Positions 10,410 through 22,442 of a stretch of 64,000 nucleotides of DNA are shown one piece after another. The position numbers and the translations under genes were made by a program. The stretch spans positions 496,001 to 560,000 of the forward strand of contig MOWL01000004.1 of the NCBI GenBank assembly GCA_002110485.1, written 5' to 3'. This DNA comes from Emergomyces orientalis (taxonomy: Eukaryota > Ascomycota > Eurotiomycetes > Onygenales > Ajellomycetaceae). Position 1 is the first letter of the stretch, and every line of letters begins with the position of its first letter. A model generated the notes under the pieces. The model searched no databases, was not told the origin of the DNA, and saw only the letters and a list, made by a program, of their open reading frames with translations.

Positions 10410-11345
10410 TATTCAGGGGGTATTCGTGGGAATCGAATGGGGAGAAAAATCGCAGTCAATCAATTCATTGTTCCTCAGCTATTATGAAAATAACAAAGTC
10501 TTGAGAGGAATGTGGAGTGATACGGCTATTTGGGGGGATCAAATGAAGCGAATAGAAATCGAACCCAGCCCTTAGGGTTCAAAGAAAAGTACTGGAGTAC
10601 AAAGGCGCCCACACAAGAGGTACATGTATGTTCCCACCACAAATTTTCGAGCTTCGGTACTCAAACCACAATTAAATTAATCAGAAAGGTCGAAAGAATA
10701 GAATTGGTTTTTAAGAAGTGTGTAAAAGCTCAGAATGAAGCCTTGCGGCATCATTGCTACGAAACTCTGCCCGAAGGGTTGGTTTCATCACCCACTAGCG
10801 GTCCCCTTTCTAGGACATATATATGGGCTCTCGTGGTGTGTTGCCGTATGCGTTGCGAAGTACCAGGTACCTGCAAGCCGGGCTTATACCGTTTGTGCGA
10901 GTTAACCACTAGACCAGGCGGGGCAGCTATCCTGTGGAGTGTACTTGTACACCCCAAAATCGCCTTATATACTATCAAACTACAGCCAAAAGAGCCCACA
11001 GCTCACGCAACAAGGTCCGAAACGGCAAAAACACATGACCAGAATATTTCTATACCACCAACAACCTCTGTATCGTAAATTAAAACAGGAAAAGGCTGTA
11101 ATCGAACTGTTCTGGGGGCCTCTGGGCTAACACGGAGAATCGAATTCGCGTGGTAGTCACGTGTCAGAGAGCAGCCACTGCTGACGCGCCTGCAGCACAT
11201 GTCAAGGGAGGTATATGCCAGATCAACCTGTGCAGAGTGAAACCTGTCAACTCAATATGATGGGACCCAAATGCGGGACCCGAACCTCCTGGTAGTAGCA
11301 ACCGGTAAGGGTTTATTACCTGGCCTTTCTGTAGGGCAGGTGGAT
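10410..11345 (-). repeat. Degraded tRNA-like / SINE-like fragments
   Basis: On the minus strand this stretch has several matches to the tRNA internal promoter B box (GGTTCGANNCC-like): near 10430, 10560, 11145 and 11280. An A-box-like TGGTCTAGTGG lies near 10908-10918. None folds into a complete cloverleaf with matching acceptor arms, so they look like decayed tRNA-derived elements rather than functional tRNA genes. Boundaries are approximate. Confidence 0.25.
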
Positions 11346-13066
11346 TTCAACAATGAGTGAGACGTGCTCATATGCTGGGATATTCAAAAAAGTGAGAATA
11401 AAACTATATTCTAACAAGTGAATATGCTAAGGTCTTAACAGCAGGAAAATGAAATGCCCATGCAACGACGGAAACCTCAAGAGAGAACTCTGAAGGCTTT
11501 GAGGGCCTGGCCTGGGGCACCATTGGCAGCAGACTGGACAAGTTATTAAAAAATGTGGGTATATGATAAAGGAAAATCTAGATATGACAGCTAGCCTAGC
11601 TCAAAAAAAGGCTGCATTTCCAAAGCCAACCTACTCCCCTGGCTTGAGAAGGAGAAGATGGAAATAAAACTTTGATGATTTGAATATTCAAATCATCGAA
11701 TATTTGCCGTATAGACGATATCCGAATATTGTCACAGCCACCACAATACTACTATCTTGCAGAACTGGGATCCGACCAGTACGTGGGAAATAGAGGAGCA
11801 TGGGGCGCTAGAGATGGCGCAAATTCACCCTTGATCCAGCGTCCTGGGCATGTACAGTGACAAAAGCCCTTCCTAGGGAGCAGGGTGGCCATCTCCAATG
11901 TTGCCTAGATATCAAATTACGGAGAGTATACAGAAGAAGAAAAAAAAGAAGGGATAGGGTGGACGAATTGGGATATAACAAGGGCAGGCCTCGATGGGAA
12001 TGACGTCAAAAGAAGGTCGTTGGGTGTGCCCGGCGGGGTCGATCGTATCCGAAACGGGCGATGCCAAGGGCCTGGAAACGAGGACAGTTGGCGCCTGGCG
12101 CGGCTATTAGCGCTCCGGTGGTCCAATTGTTTACACCCTGTATTTAGTTCCTTCAAGATATGCGCACCTCGTTTTATTATTTTTCGTCTCCATTTTTATG
12201 ATGATTAGGTGGGGTTAGAAGTTAAAATGACTAACTATAATAGGCTTCATGTCTAAGGACAAGGCAGGGAAGAAGCGTTGGTAAAGTTCTCACCTTTTTT
12301 GGTTAAGGTTTTTAGCTCTATATCCTGCGTTTGGCTAATTCATTAGTAACAGAGTAGGGTTTCATTTTCACCAAAAGTGGTTATTATAGTGTAATATTTT
12401 GAACTAGAAAACGGGTGGGTGTATAAATATCGCCAGTTTATGGCCGAGTATTGCTGGTTATTCGAAATTTTAAGTTTGCTAGATCAAGGCGCGTTAACGA
12501 GTCTGTAGCACCTTAATCTGTTGTTTTTTATTTTAAAGAAATTAGGGTTTCACTTCGTTTTTATCCCTTGATTTTATTCAGTGCGCAAAGGAAATAAATT
12601 ATTGGGTATGGGTAATGGATTTCATCTCTTGGGTAAATCCCGGTGTTGTTGCTGGGTTACTGTAAATGTTTCCTTTGCCAGCTTCGAGAGCTCTTCCCAG
12701 GAAAGCATATCACCGCACAGAAATAACGTACTCTATATTTCAAAATTTGATTGCCTAAAGCAGGAAAGATAGCTTTATCTTTATGAATGGATGAATGAAC
12801 CATGGGTTCAAGATCTACGAAGGTAGCTTAGTGAAATTTCTTTATTTTGTTTTCCTTCTCTTTTTCAACCCGGAGTAGGTGTAGATATGTGCATTTTAAC
12901 AAGTGTTTCCGGCATTTGCAAAACTAATTTCAGCCTTAACAAGATTGCCACAGTCATAAAATCTGCTACTGTTAGTCAACTAAACATACCTAGGTAATTT
13001 GTCTACATGTCCTCCCCCCCTTCCTATCTACCTCCCTCCTTCTCTCTCGCATCTCACTCGCTCGAA

Positions 13067-13094
13067 GCAAACTGCAAACTGCAAACTGCAAACT
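13067..13094. repeat. Tandem repeat (GCAAACT)x4
   Basis: Four exact copies of a 7-bp unit, followed by an A run and AATC repeats, then two copies of ATTCGTAGC. It is a simple-sequence tract with no evident function. Confidence 0.85.
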
Positions 13095-14821
13095 GCAAAA
13101 AAAAACAATCAATCAATCAAACATTCGTAGCATTCGTAGCATGGTATAAACCAGTGTATCTATCTGCTCTGAATCAATAAGTAAACAAATATGATCCCAT
13201 CGCCATTGCCGTTTGATACATATAATATGCATTTTATGCTCTATTTGAGGAAGGCTTTGGTGTTATATTTACCAGGTCATGCGCTCCCTCTGTAGTATCT
13301 GTCTCGTTAGTATCAAAATACCGTATAAGCTTTGTAGTAGTACCCCCAACCCATTATTCTCCCAAGGCTAAGACCTTCGGATGATCCATTTCATTTTCGC
13401 CTGTTCGCCAGAAGTTGAAACTCTGTACAGTACCACTAGCAGAGGAGCTTGATTTTGGGGGAATTCTAACCAGGGGTTGACTGATGGATGCAGTTTGTTC
13501 ATCTTAAGGTAATATGATATCATTGCAAGACAGTTCGCCCCTGATTCGCTGTACATATATATATATCCAGCTATTTAGCGGGAATGAACCACCAAACCAT
13601 AGCTATTTTGAATCACAACAGCAAGAAACTTCGACATCACTATTATTGAAAAATAATGCGCCAATTGTGAACATTAAATCGTCATTCTGATCAGCAATGG
13701 TCATGTAGAGTTGTGTGCCTGTTTATTATATATATTAGAGAACCAATTGGGGACAGCGTCTGTGGGGATTTTTCTGGTGGATCCATCCTGGCGCATCTCC
13801 TCTGGTCCGTGATGACGCATATGTAGCTAGCTTCGTCCTCTAGAAGCCCTGAGCTTCTGATGGTTGAGTATATGCTACTGCGAATATAGAATCGGATGTA
13901 GGTCAAGCTGCGATGTAAATTGAGGGTCCATCGTCATCTCTTATTACCCGTGGATGTTAATATCAGGATCCCGAACTGGCTAGTTAAATGGAGGTTTGTT
14001 GATTTTCGCCACTCAACGATAAAAAATAGCGAAAAATCCTTGATCGAGGGAAAATGTCTGTTGCTTTAGCGTGGATTGTGCTAGACAACGGCTTTTTCAG
14101 CGGCCAGTATCCCTATTCAATTAATTAACATGTAGTGAAACTGAGAGCCATTAACAAGCTCATCGCCAAACAGTTTGTTTGGCTATTCCAGATGGAAAGG
14201 AATGTTTGCAATGACCAGAGGCGAGGAAGCTCAACATGAGGTGATGACAGAACCGTTTTCTTCTCCTGATCATAGAATGCTGAGAAGGCATGCAGTTAAG
14301 CATGCAGTGGGTGGCTTGGGAAGAAGAGATTTTCGGTCTTGGAGATCTTAGTTCGTGAACTGGGCTGGCCTTGTTTCTGGTCGGTGGCGGGGCCAAGGAT
14401 GTCAACCCTGTTGCTGGCATTGGGACCAAGCACGGTTTTCCAGCATCTCCTCATCTGCTCCCCTCCCTCACCGGGCATCTCGTCTCCTCCAGTTTCTCTG
14501 CTGGCTCCTCTTTCACCTCTTCCTTTTTAAACGATGTTGTGACCCTGAAGATTGAGGTGACTGCTCTTTATCTTTCTTGCGAGAGCTACTTGAATCAATT
14601 TGCCCGTTGAGCTTTGGTTCGACATAGGCCCCCTTCTCAGTTGTGGTCCAGCTGCATATATTTCTCTGCCAACATCGTCACGATTATATACCCAGTTGCA
14701 CATTTTTTCTGCCCTTCATTTTCCAGGTTTCAGTGTTTTATTTGTTGTTAATTCTTCTATATTACTTTATCTAATCCTTTCATCCCCTTTTTTTGGGCCG
14801 GACCGTTGCGCCGCTACAATC

Positions 14822-17403
14822 ATGTCAAACCGTGGTAGCCCGGATACCCCGAAACGAGACATCAAAAACCATGTGCTATTTGAGATTGCAACGGAGGTTG
14901 CAAATCGAGGTATGGTTATTCTTTATTTTTTAGTTTTACTCCGAGCTTAGCTTTCAATTGAGTATCTGGCTGATCCATTGACCTGTTACAAAACAGTTGG
15001 TGGAATCTACTCGGTCCTCAAGTCCAAGGCGCCAGTTACAACAGCCGAGTATGGCGACAGATACACGCTTATCGGCCCTCTGAATCGTGCATCGGTATAT
15101 ATATACCTTTTTTTTATATTCCGGAGTCATTTATCCTTTTATTATAGGTTGCCTAACGTATGGAGGCCATTGACAACTCCGATAGGCTGTCGTCGAAGTC
15201 GAGGAACTTACGCCATCCGATCCCCACATTGTCGACACCATGGCCTCAATGAAAGAACGGGGCGTTGACATGATGTATGGGCGGTGGCTAATTGAGGGTG
15301 CCCCGAGGGTGCTTCTGATCGATACGATTTCGGGGTACAAATACCTGGATGAATGGAAGGGCGATCTGTGGAATGTGGCGGCAATCCCTTCTCCGGCTGA
15401 GGACAATGAATCGAACGAGGCTATCGTGTTTGGCTATTTGGTTGCTTGGTTCCTTGGTGAGGTGTGTGCGAAACAAATTCTCTCACCTGTCCTCCCAAAA
15501 TATCCACATCTTCGTTGTTGCTAATTGATGGGCCAAAAGTATATTTCCAGAGACAGAACACGCGCAATCGTCGCGCATTTCCACGAATGGCTAGCCGGTG
15601 TCGCCCTTCCCTTGACCAAGAAACGACATATGGATGTCACAACAATTTTTACCACCCATGCAACCCTGCTTGGTAGATATCTGTGCGCCGGATCTGTTGA
15701 CTTTTACAACAACTTGCAGTACTTCGACGTTGATGCCGAGGCGGGGAAAAGAGGGATCTACCACCGTTACTGTATCGAACGTGCTGCGGCGCATTCAGCA
15801 GATGTGTTTACTACAGTGTCACACATTACCGCTTTCGAGAGCGAGCATCTGCTAAAGCGCAAGCCTGACGGTGTATTGCCTAATGGACTGAACGTGAAGA
15901 AGTTCTCGGCAGTCCACGAGTTCCAGAACCTTCATTCAAATGCCAAGGATAAGATCAATGACTTCGTCCGTGGGCATTTCTACGGGCATAACGACTTTGA
16001 TCTTGAGAATACTCTATATTTCTTCACTGCGGGGCGTTATGAATATAGGAATAAGGGGGTGGATATGTTTATCGAATCCCTCGCCAGGCTCAATCATCGA
16101 CTGAAAACAGCAGGGTCAAGTACAACTGTAGTAGCGTTTATTATCATGCCTGCGCAGACATCGTCGCTTACTGTAGAGGCCCTCAAGGGCCAAGCAGTTG
16201 TGAAGTCGCTACGAGACACATTAGAGATGGTTGAGCAGGGGATTGGAAGACGGCTATTCGAGCGCTGTCTCAGCTGGAAGGAAGGGGATAATATGCCAGA
16301 CGAAAAAGATCTAATAACCAGCCAGGACCGGGTACTGTTGCGCCGTCGATTGTTCGCCATGAAGCGGCATCAACTTCCCCCTATCGTGACGCATAACATG
16401 ATGAACGATGCTGAAGACCCTGTACTAAACCAGTTGCGTCGTGTTCAACTCTTCAATCACCCTTCTGACCGTGTCAAAGTTGTGTTCCATCCTGAATTCC
16501 TCAATTCGTCAAACCCGGTCTTGCCTCTTGACTACGACGATTTTGTCCGTGGTACGAATCTCGGCGTTTTCCCGTCATACTATGAACCTTGGGGGTATAC
16601 ACCTGCCGAGTGCACGGTCATGGGGATACCCAGTATAACTACCAACCTATCCGGATTTGGATGCTACATGGAGGAACTGATAGAAAACTCTTCGGATTAT
16701 GGTATCTATATCGTCGATCGGCGCATGAAGGGCGTAGATGAATCTGTCAACCAGCTTACAAACTTCATGTTTGATTTCGCGTGCAAGAGTCGCAGGCAGC
16801 GTATCAACCAGCGGAACAGGACGGAGCGGCTGAGTGATCTTCTGGATTGGAAGCGGATGGGTATGGAATATGTGAAGGCTCGACAGCTTGCGCTTCGAAG
16901 GGGTACGTTTCACGCACGCACATCCAACACATTGACCACCTTGATCGCATGAATTTGACCTGTTGTAGCGTATCCATCCTCCTTTGACCCCGCCGAAGAT
17001 TTCAGCGATATCATTGGAGGCACCGAGCAGAAAATTTCCCGGCCGTTTTCAGTGCCCGGGTCCCCGAGAGATCGGGCGGGGATGATGACGCCAGGTGATT
17101 TTGCTTCGCTGCAGGAGGGCCGCGAGGGTCTAAGTACCGAAGATTATATCGCCTGGAAGCTACCGTGAGTTTTGAATTTTCCAACGTTCCGACTATGTTG
17201 GGGAAAAAAATGTGTTGTTCTTCTCCCGCGTTTCCATATTTTAGATTTAAAAAAAAGTTAACTAACAAAGCAGTACGAAAATATCCAGTGAGGAAGAAGA
17301 CGCAGAAGAATACCCATTCCCACTTACGTTGCGAAAGAAGGCTGCACCAATCGAGCAGCCACACTCACCAGATAGGGAGGCAACAGCAAACGGCGGCGTT
17401 TGA
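14822..17403 (+). CDS. gsy1: Glycogen [starch] synthase
   Basis: Glycogen synthase (GT3 family) extends alpha-1,4-glucan chains from UDP-glucose in the cytosol. Exons are 14822-14909, 14997-15094, 15186-15461, 15540-16902, 16969-17164 and 17274-17403, giving 716 residues, close to the fungal norm. Landmarks are VGGIYSVLKSKAP near the N terminus (sugar-nucleotide binding), HFHEWLAG, TTHATLLGR, and EPWGYTPAE, which carries the E-x7-E catalytic pair. The two Arg-rich segments after SRRQRINQRNRTERLSDLL correspond to the allosteric glucose-6-phosphate region. The C-terminal tail is Ser/Glu-rich with probable phosphorylation sites (SVPGSPRDR). The short first exon starts at MSNRGSPDTPKRD. Exon 4 start was chosen by phase at the CCAAAAG acceptor (15538-15539); a nearby AG at about 15550 gives the wrong frame. 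Confidence 0.95.
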
Positions 17404-18213
17404 AACACGATCAGATGAAATGAAACGATGAAGACTGAGAATTCAATTTACATATTTTTATCGACTCTTTTTTGATTTTTTGATTTTTTTTGATGATCGA
17501 TCTTGGATGAATCTCTCAGGGAAAGAGATCTTTGATATCTGTAGTTGTTTTGTTCCCTTTCTTACTTGCTTTTTCTTTTTGTGCTCCTGCATATCGGGCT
17601 TTATATTTATATCTTCTTAGCCATGTGTATTTGTTATATCACTACATATATTGTGCATTTTATAACCGTGCAAAGTCCTTTCTTTTCATTTCTCTTTCCG
17701 TTCGTTTGCCTTCCCCTTTCCCCGTTGTCTTCCTGGTTCTCTCCTTTTTTGTTTCTGGCATCCATTCACCCAGAAGCGGTCATTTTATATATGTGCATTA
17801 CGTTTTCGTACAGAAACTGTTCTATCTGCATTGTTGATGATTAGTGTTTTTCTTTTTTTCCTTTTTCGTTTCCTATATAGCACCAGATAGTTGTGGGTTT
17901 AGTATGGATTCTCTATTTCGTAACCCTATGCGAACTGATTGATTTCATATGTTCAATTAGCTAGGGTAGGGTGTGGAAATTTCAGGGGCAGGAGGTTATT
18001 GTGGAGGACAGTATGTACTGTACATACAAGCACATGGATGATGAAACGGAAAAAGGCAATATTAAAATAAATTCATGGCGAACTCAGTGTGTATGGATGT
18101 ACAGCCCTCAAAAGGGAGGATTGTTATGCCCTATCAACAAAGTTCTCCCCCAACTCCCAACCCCCAACCCAAGAACTGGCATTTGTGGACTTTCCTCCCT
18201 CCACAAGCTCCCT
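17404..18213. other. Convergent 3' region
   Basis: AT-rich, with T runs after the glycogen synthase stop. It serves as the 3' flank of both the glycogen synthase and phospholipase genes, which converge here. I see no gene in it. Confidence 0.5.
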
Positions 18214-18699
18214 TTAATAATCAGCAAGCGAAACACCCTCATCCTCCCTCTTCCCAAAAGTCGACACAGCCCAATAATAAATATCGGCAATATCCTTGCA
18301 ATCCTCTTCCTTCCCGTCATCCTTCTCCTTTGCGCACTCATCATACAAATCACTACGGAACTTCTTATCAATTTTCTTCTTGTTGTCCTTTGTGAAGCGA
18401 TCTTGCGCCTTGTAGTTGCGATATCCAAAATCGTGCCTGTGGCAGCTGGGTAGGAAGTTGAAACCGGGGCTGTCTGGGGATTTGGAACAGCCATCTGAAT
18501 CCCAGTTTAGCGAGGATGGATCTTTCGCCTTGCGCGCTGCTGTGAATTGGGCCATGGTTGAGGAGAAGAGGAGTCGATCCGTGGCTTGCTGGGGGGTTTC
18601 TGCTCTTGTGGTGAGGGTTGAGTCGGCACTGGCTGTGGTTGGGGTAGAGAGCGTCAGGGCGCCCATTGAGCAGACGGCGACGATGAATGTAGACTTCAT
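18214..18699 (-). CDS. Secreted phospholipase A2 (prokaryotic/fungal type)
   Basis: A single-exon frame of 161 residues. An N-terminal signal peptide (hydrophobic residues 5-20, Ala-rich cleavage zone near 24-26) predicts secretion. The core matches the small fungal/bacterial phospholipase A2 fold: DGCSKSPDSPG forms the calcium-binding segment, and CHRHDFGYRNYK carries the catalytic His89-Asp90 pair. Paired cysteines are 71 with 86 and two downstream (DECAKEKDD, EEDC). The enzyme should cleave the sn-2 acyl ester of phospholipids. The C-terminal part is highly charged. It has no functional link to its neighbours. Confidence 0.88.
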   Translation of the reverse strand: MKSTFIVAVCSMGALTLSTPTTASADSTLTTRAETPQQATDRLLFSSTMAQFTAARKAKDPSSLNWDSDGCSKSPDSPGFNFLPSCHRHDFGYRNYKAQDRFTKDNKKKIDKKFRSDLYDECAKEKDDGKEEDCKDIADIYYWAVSTFGKREDEGVSLADY

Positions 18700-20779
18700 T
18701 TTAGGTAGGCCCCTTTATGTTTGTGGAGAAATAGATGTGGAAGCTGGGTAATCCGCGTATATCAAAAAGTCAGATATAGATGTCTGCTGTTTTGTACCAA
18801 TAGACAGTAAGCAAAATGATTATATGTGGGATTCAAAAATGATTGAAAATGGCGAAGCAGGCTTCCATTAAGTGACTCTCTGCTGCCCAGTTCCTGTTAT
18901 ATGCATTCTCCACCCTCCTATCAGCGGGGCTTCAAGAGTTGCGCAAAATAGGACAATGCTGATCGGTGACTGGCTTGGTGGCTGGACCACCAAAGGCCCA
19001 TGCCGCACCGCAATAATGGGATGATCACCGCTAGCCGAGGATCTGCTATTTACGGCGGATCTTTTGATCGTGTTGCTCTCTTGACGGTTCATCCGCAGCT
19101 GCGCAGCATCAATGGACCATCGTATTATTGAAGAGCCTGGGGCAGACTTCGTGATGCTGCGCAGTAGAGAGTTGCGATGTGAGCAGTCCATCCTCGTGTT
19201 TTTCTGCAGATCGCTGAATGCACAGAACGCACGGGGGTTAAACACGCTGGGTGGAGATGGTTTAGGGGCGGTTTGTTAATTTATGCTTGTTTCTTCGTCT
19301 TCTGTTTCTGTTGCACTAGCTTGGTTTTCTTCAGAAGCCTTACGGCTATTCGATGTTATATCGCCAATCCCCTAGCTACTATATAATTTCTGCGGGGGGG
19401 ATAATCGAAACGTGGCGGGTTCTGGCGACCTGAGAAGCACTGTGATACATAATGTTGGCTCATATTAGATGACCATGGTCTTACTATTTCTTTCAGTTTA
19501 TAACTAGCTGGTTTTGATTTGTATAGAGCATGCATTGAGGTGTATCCATTACAGCACCTACATTCGGTATCTGATCCAGCAACTTGTCAGTACTCCGTAT
19601 ATCCCCACAGACGCTCCTCTGGTCACTGAAATAGGATTTAAGACTTGGCGTACATTGCTAGAGTTCTTGGTGCAGCCTGTATGTACAGTACATTCCAACC
19701 CAGTTTTCGGTCATTGGTGCCATTTTCCATCCGGGGTGCGAGCAATGTTGGGTCTCCCATCAGTCTAGAAAGCCACAGCTACACTGGTAACAGGAGATTC
19801 AGTCGTCTCATTTATCATAAACAGGGTATGTCAAAACCACACTCCTCGTCGAATAAGTAATCCTTGCATCGGTTGGCAGATCACCAGCCAGGAGAGTGGC
19901 AGGACAACCCTACATATCTATATTCGATATTGATAAACTGTCTGTTCATATGGTGCACTCCTCCCACCTTGCACTCCTTCCCCCAGGAACTGATTGGATA
20001 CAACTTCGTAAACCCAGCTGTCAGGTGGACGATCATTGCTCATGTTCAAGGGCGGTCTTCTCCTTGATTGTTTCGCTAGGTTACACTTGCACAAGGTAGT
20101 TTTCGACATCGGCCCGTGTCGTGTCATGTTTGGGGGAGTACGAAGCAACCATGCCTGCATTAGTGGGTGGTTTGTTTGAGAGCGAGTTCGTTGGTTTGTC
20201 TTGAATCAGGAACGAGAGCTGAGTTTGGGTCTGGGAATCACGTGGCGTTTGTGAGAGGGAGTCGGGGATTTTTGTTTTTATTTCTGAGAGGCGGTGGAAC
20301 AGTATTTGTGCCTAAGTTTAACTACTACCAGCTGAGTTGAGAAAGTTTGGTTACTTCCCTTCATTTAACTGGCGCTTCATTCATAGTAGTACCTACGAGG
20401 ACACGATGTGCGGCCGTGACACGTTTTGGGCGGTTTACGCATAACATAGTTACTAAGGTAGCGTATTTTGCTTCACGTGCTAGTGTAAAGGGTTCTAGCA
20501 AAGGGCACTAGTATTATGTTGCAATCCATCTGCTTTTCTGTTAGATATTGGATATTTGAACAACAGAGCAAGCTTAGTTCGAGCGTCAACAAAAAGGTTG
20601 GGCGAAAGCAAAGTAAGGGTGGTATATAGAGTGTTTGTTCTCTCACTAAGGTTTCTCTTTCCTTGCTCATGTGTAGTATGAACAATACCTACACAATAAT
20701 AGGAAGCTAAACGTGGGCTGGGAATTGTGAACAAAAAGAACAAAGAAATAGGATATATCTAACTAAAAGGAATATCAAT
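18700..20779. other. 2.1 kb gap, no supported gene
   Basis: It includes the promoter of the phospholipase gene on its left and the 3' flank of the FPP synthase gene on its right. A 13-bp perfect inverted repeat lies at 19099-19111 and 19152-19164. A 125-codon minus-strand frame over it is not convincing. CACGTG motifs occur near 20237 and 20475. Confidence 0.45.
19099..19164. repeat. 13-bp perfect inverted repeat
   Basis: CTGCGCAGCATCA at 19099-19111 is exactly inverted as TGATGCTGCGCAG at 19152-19164, with a 40-nt spacer. It could form a stem-loop or be a remnant of a mobile element. No target duplication was recognised. Confidence 0.7.
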
Positions 20780-21900
20780 CTATTTGTCACGCTTATAGAT
20801 TTTGGCAAGGAATGATTCGAAAACCGCCTTTTTTAGGCCCTCCGATTCGTCAAGCCCCGCGATCATGGTCCGGATCTTACCAACTCGCTCCTCCTCAAAG
20901 TCACGATAAACTTTCTCCAAGTCAAGCTCGTTGAAAACAACTTTAACCTTGGCCTCCATTGCCGCATCCTTTCGGCCATATGATTCGTCAAGAACCTTGC
21001 GCTGCTCCGCAGAGCACCGCTTCAGGGCCTGGTTGATCACCCAGGAGCACTTGTTGTCCTGGATATCAGTGCCAATCTTGCCAATCTGCTCTGGTTTGCC
21101 GAACACGTCCAGATAATCGTCCTGGGCCTGGAAGTACTGGCCAAGTGGGATAAGGATATCGTGCGCCTGGCGCAAGTTGGAAGGTGTAGCGAGCTGGAGA
21201 TAGTGCAGCGCAAGCGCAACGGGCAGGTAAAAGCTATAATAGGCGGTCTTGTAGATGACGATGAAGTTGAATTTGTCCATGTTGAAGTTGTTGAGGTCGA
21301 CATTATCTTCAGGGGCGGTGAGCAGGTCGCAAAGCTGGCCTAGCTCGGTTTGGAAGGAGATTTCGTGGAAGAGCTCCAGGAAGTCGACGTAGGCGGGGTG
21401 TGAGCGGAAATGCTTCTTGAGGAGAACATAGATGGCAGATTCGAGCATGAAAGCGTCGTTGATGGCGATCATGCCAACGTTTGGGCGGCGGTACCAGCAT
21501 GGCTCACCACGACGGGTGATGGAGCTGTCCATCATATCGTCGGAAACAAGGAAGAAGGCTTGGAGTAACTCTGTCATCCAACCAAGGGTGCAGAGATGCT
21601 TGAATTGTTCATCGTTCAGGGGCTTTTCGAGCAAAGCGAGACCAGTATCGGGAACGGACAGCCCGCGGTTCAGTTTTCCTCCAGGTGTATTTGCATTCAT
21701 GGACTATTGTTTTTTGTCGGTTAAAATAGTTAGCGGGCATATATCGAATTGGTGAAACGTGAGAAAGTTGAGGTGCAAACATTTTGAAACCATTCTAGGG
21801 CGGTGGAAGGAAGTCCATACTGAATCGCATGGTCGCTGATATCCTTGACTAGGGAGGGGAAAACAGACTCGAAGTCTGCACGATTGGTTCGAGCGGCCAT
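20780..21900 (-). CDS. erg20: Farnesyl pyrophosphate synthase
   Basis: Condenses isopentenyl diphosphate with dimethylallyl and geranyl diphosphate to make farnesyl diphosphate, the branch point to sterols, prenylation, dolichol and ubiquinone. Two exons: 21781-21900 and 20780-21703 (minus strand), 347 residues, the usual fungal size. The first exon encodes MAARTNRADFESVFPSLV and ends at WFQN; the second begins SMNANTPGGKLNRG, the expected junction. The first aspartate-rich motif is DDMMD (residues 95-99) followed by RRG; the second is DDYLD (235-239). The substrate-binding CWYRRPNVG lies between them. It shares a 542-bp divergent promoter with the Apc8 gene, with a CACGTG element at 22113-22118. 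The intron donor is an unusual GTTTGC. Confidence 0.96.
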
Positions 21901-22442
21901 TGGATGGGTTAAAAATTGTTTTTCTTGTCGCGGGTGGATATAGTAATCGCGACACGGGTTTAAGAATGAGACGTCTAGTTTGGAGGGCCAATGGCTGATA
22001 TTTACAGCTGTTCCTTGGGGGTGATCTTTGTTTCTTCGATATAGAAGTTTACTGTATCAATTGTCGGCGGGGTGACTTTCGTAGGATGTTTGCACTGTTT
22101 GCGCATCAGCAGCACGTGATACTTGCGGCCATGGCTAAAGCTCCAAAGTTCGCTGCAAATGTAAACACACAAAGTACAAGAAGCAACAGACTCTCAGATA
22201 TTCAGACAATTGATCGGGAACAGTGGTTTGCGGTGGAATAATCTATAGCGATGATTACATGATAATGAGTTGCGTTCTGGTCGTTTTCAACTCGAAACTA
22301 GCTGATCGTTGACGCCATCACGTCTGGCACAGAAAAGGTCCTGCGGCTAAGGTCGTAGAAACCACCACCACGCCACTCCAATGAAGGTACTTTTCTGTTA
22401 AAATCCCATGAAATCTGTTAGTACGCCTCGCAGCTTTCAGCC
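21901..22442. promoter_or_regulatory. Divergent promoter, FPP synthase / Apc8
   Basis: A 542-bp interval between two start codons pointing away from each other. It holds one CACGTG (22113-22118, in AGCACGTGAT), a site type used by fungal bHLH factors. Functional use is inferred from position only. Confidence 0.5.

Larger units (their letters stand above)
9383..14821. other. 5.4 kb gap, no supported protein gene
   Basis: Mostly AT-rich with scattered short frames that do not look coding. It contains tRNA-like fragments (about 10.4-11.3 kb), the tandem repeat GCAAACT x4 at 13067-13094, and a pyrimidine-rich stretch at about 13010-13062. The right-hand few hundred bases, C/T-rich, are the promoter and leader of glycogen synthase. 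Confidence 0.5.

Noticed and set aside
10890..10930. Functional tRNA gene on the minus strand
   Set aside because: A-box match only; no B box at the right spacing and no pairing acceptor arm.
10530..11078. 182-codon plus-strand frame
   Set aside because: It runs through the tRNA-like fragments and shows no domain; probably chance openness.
18868..19245. 125-codon minus-strand frame
   Set aside because: It covers the inverted repeat, has no domain and no splice partner.
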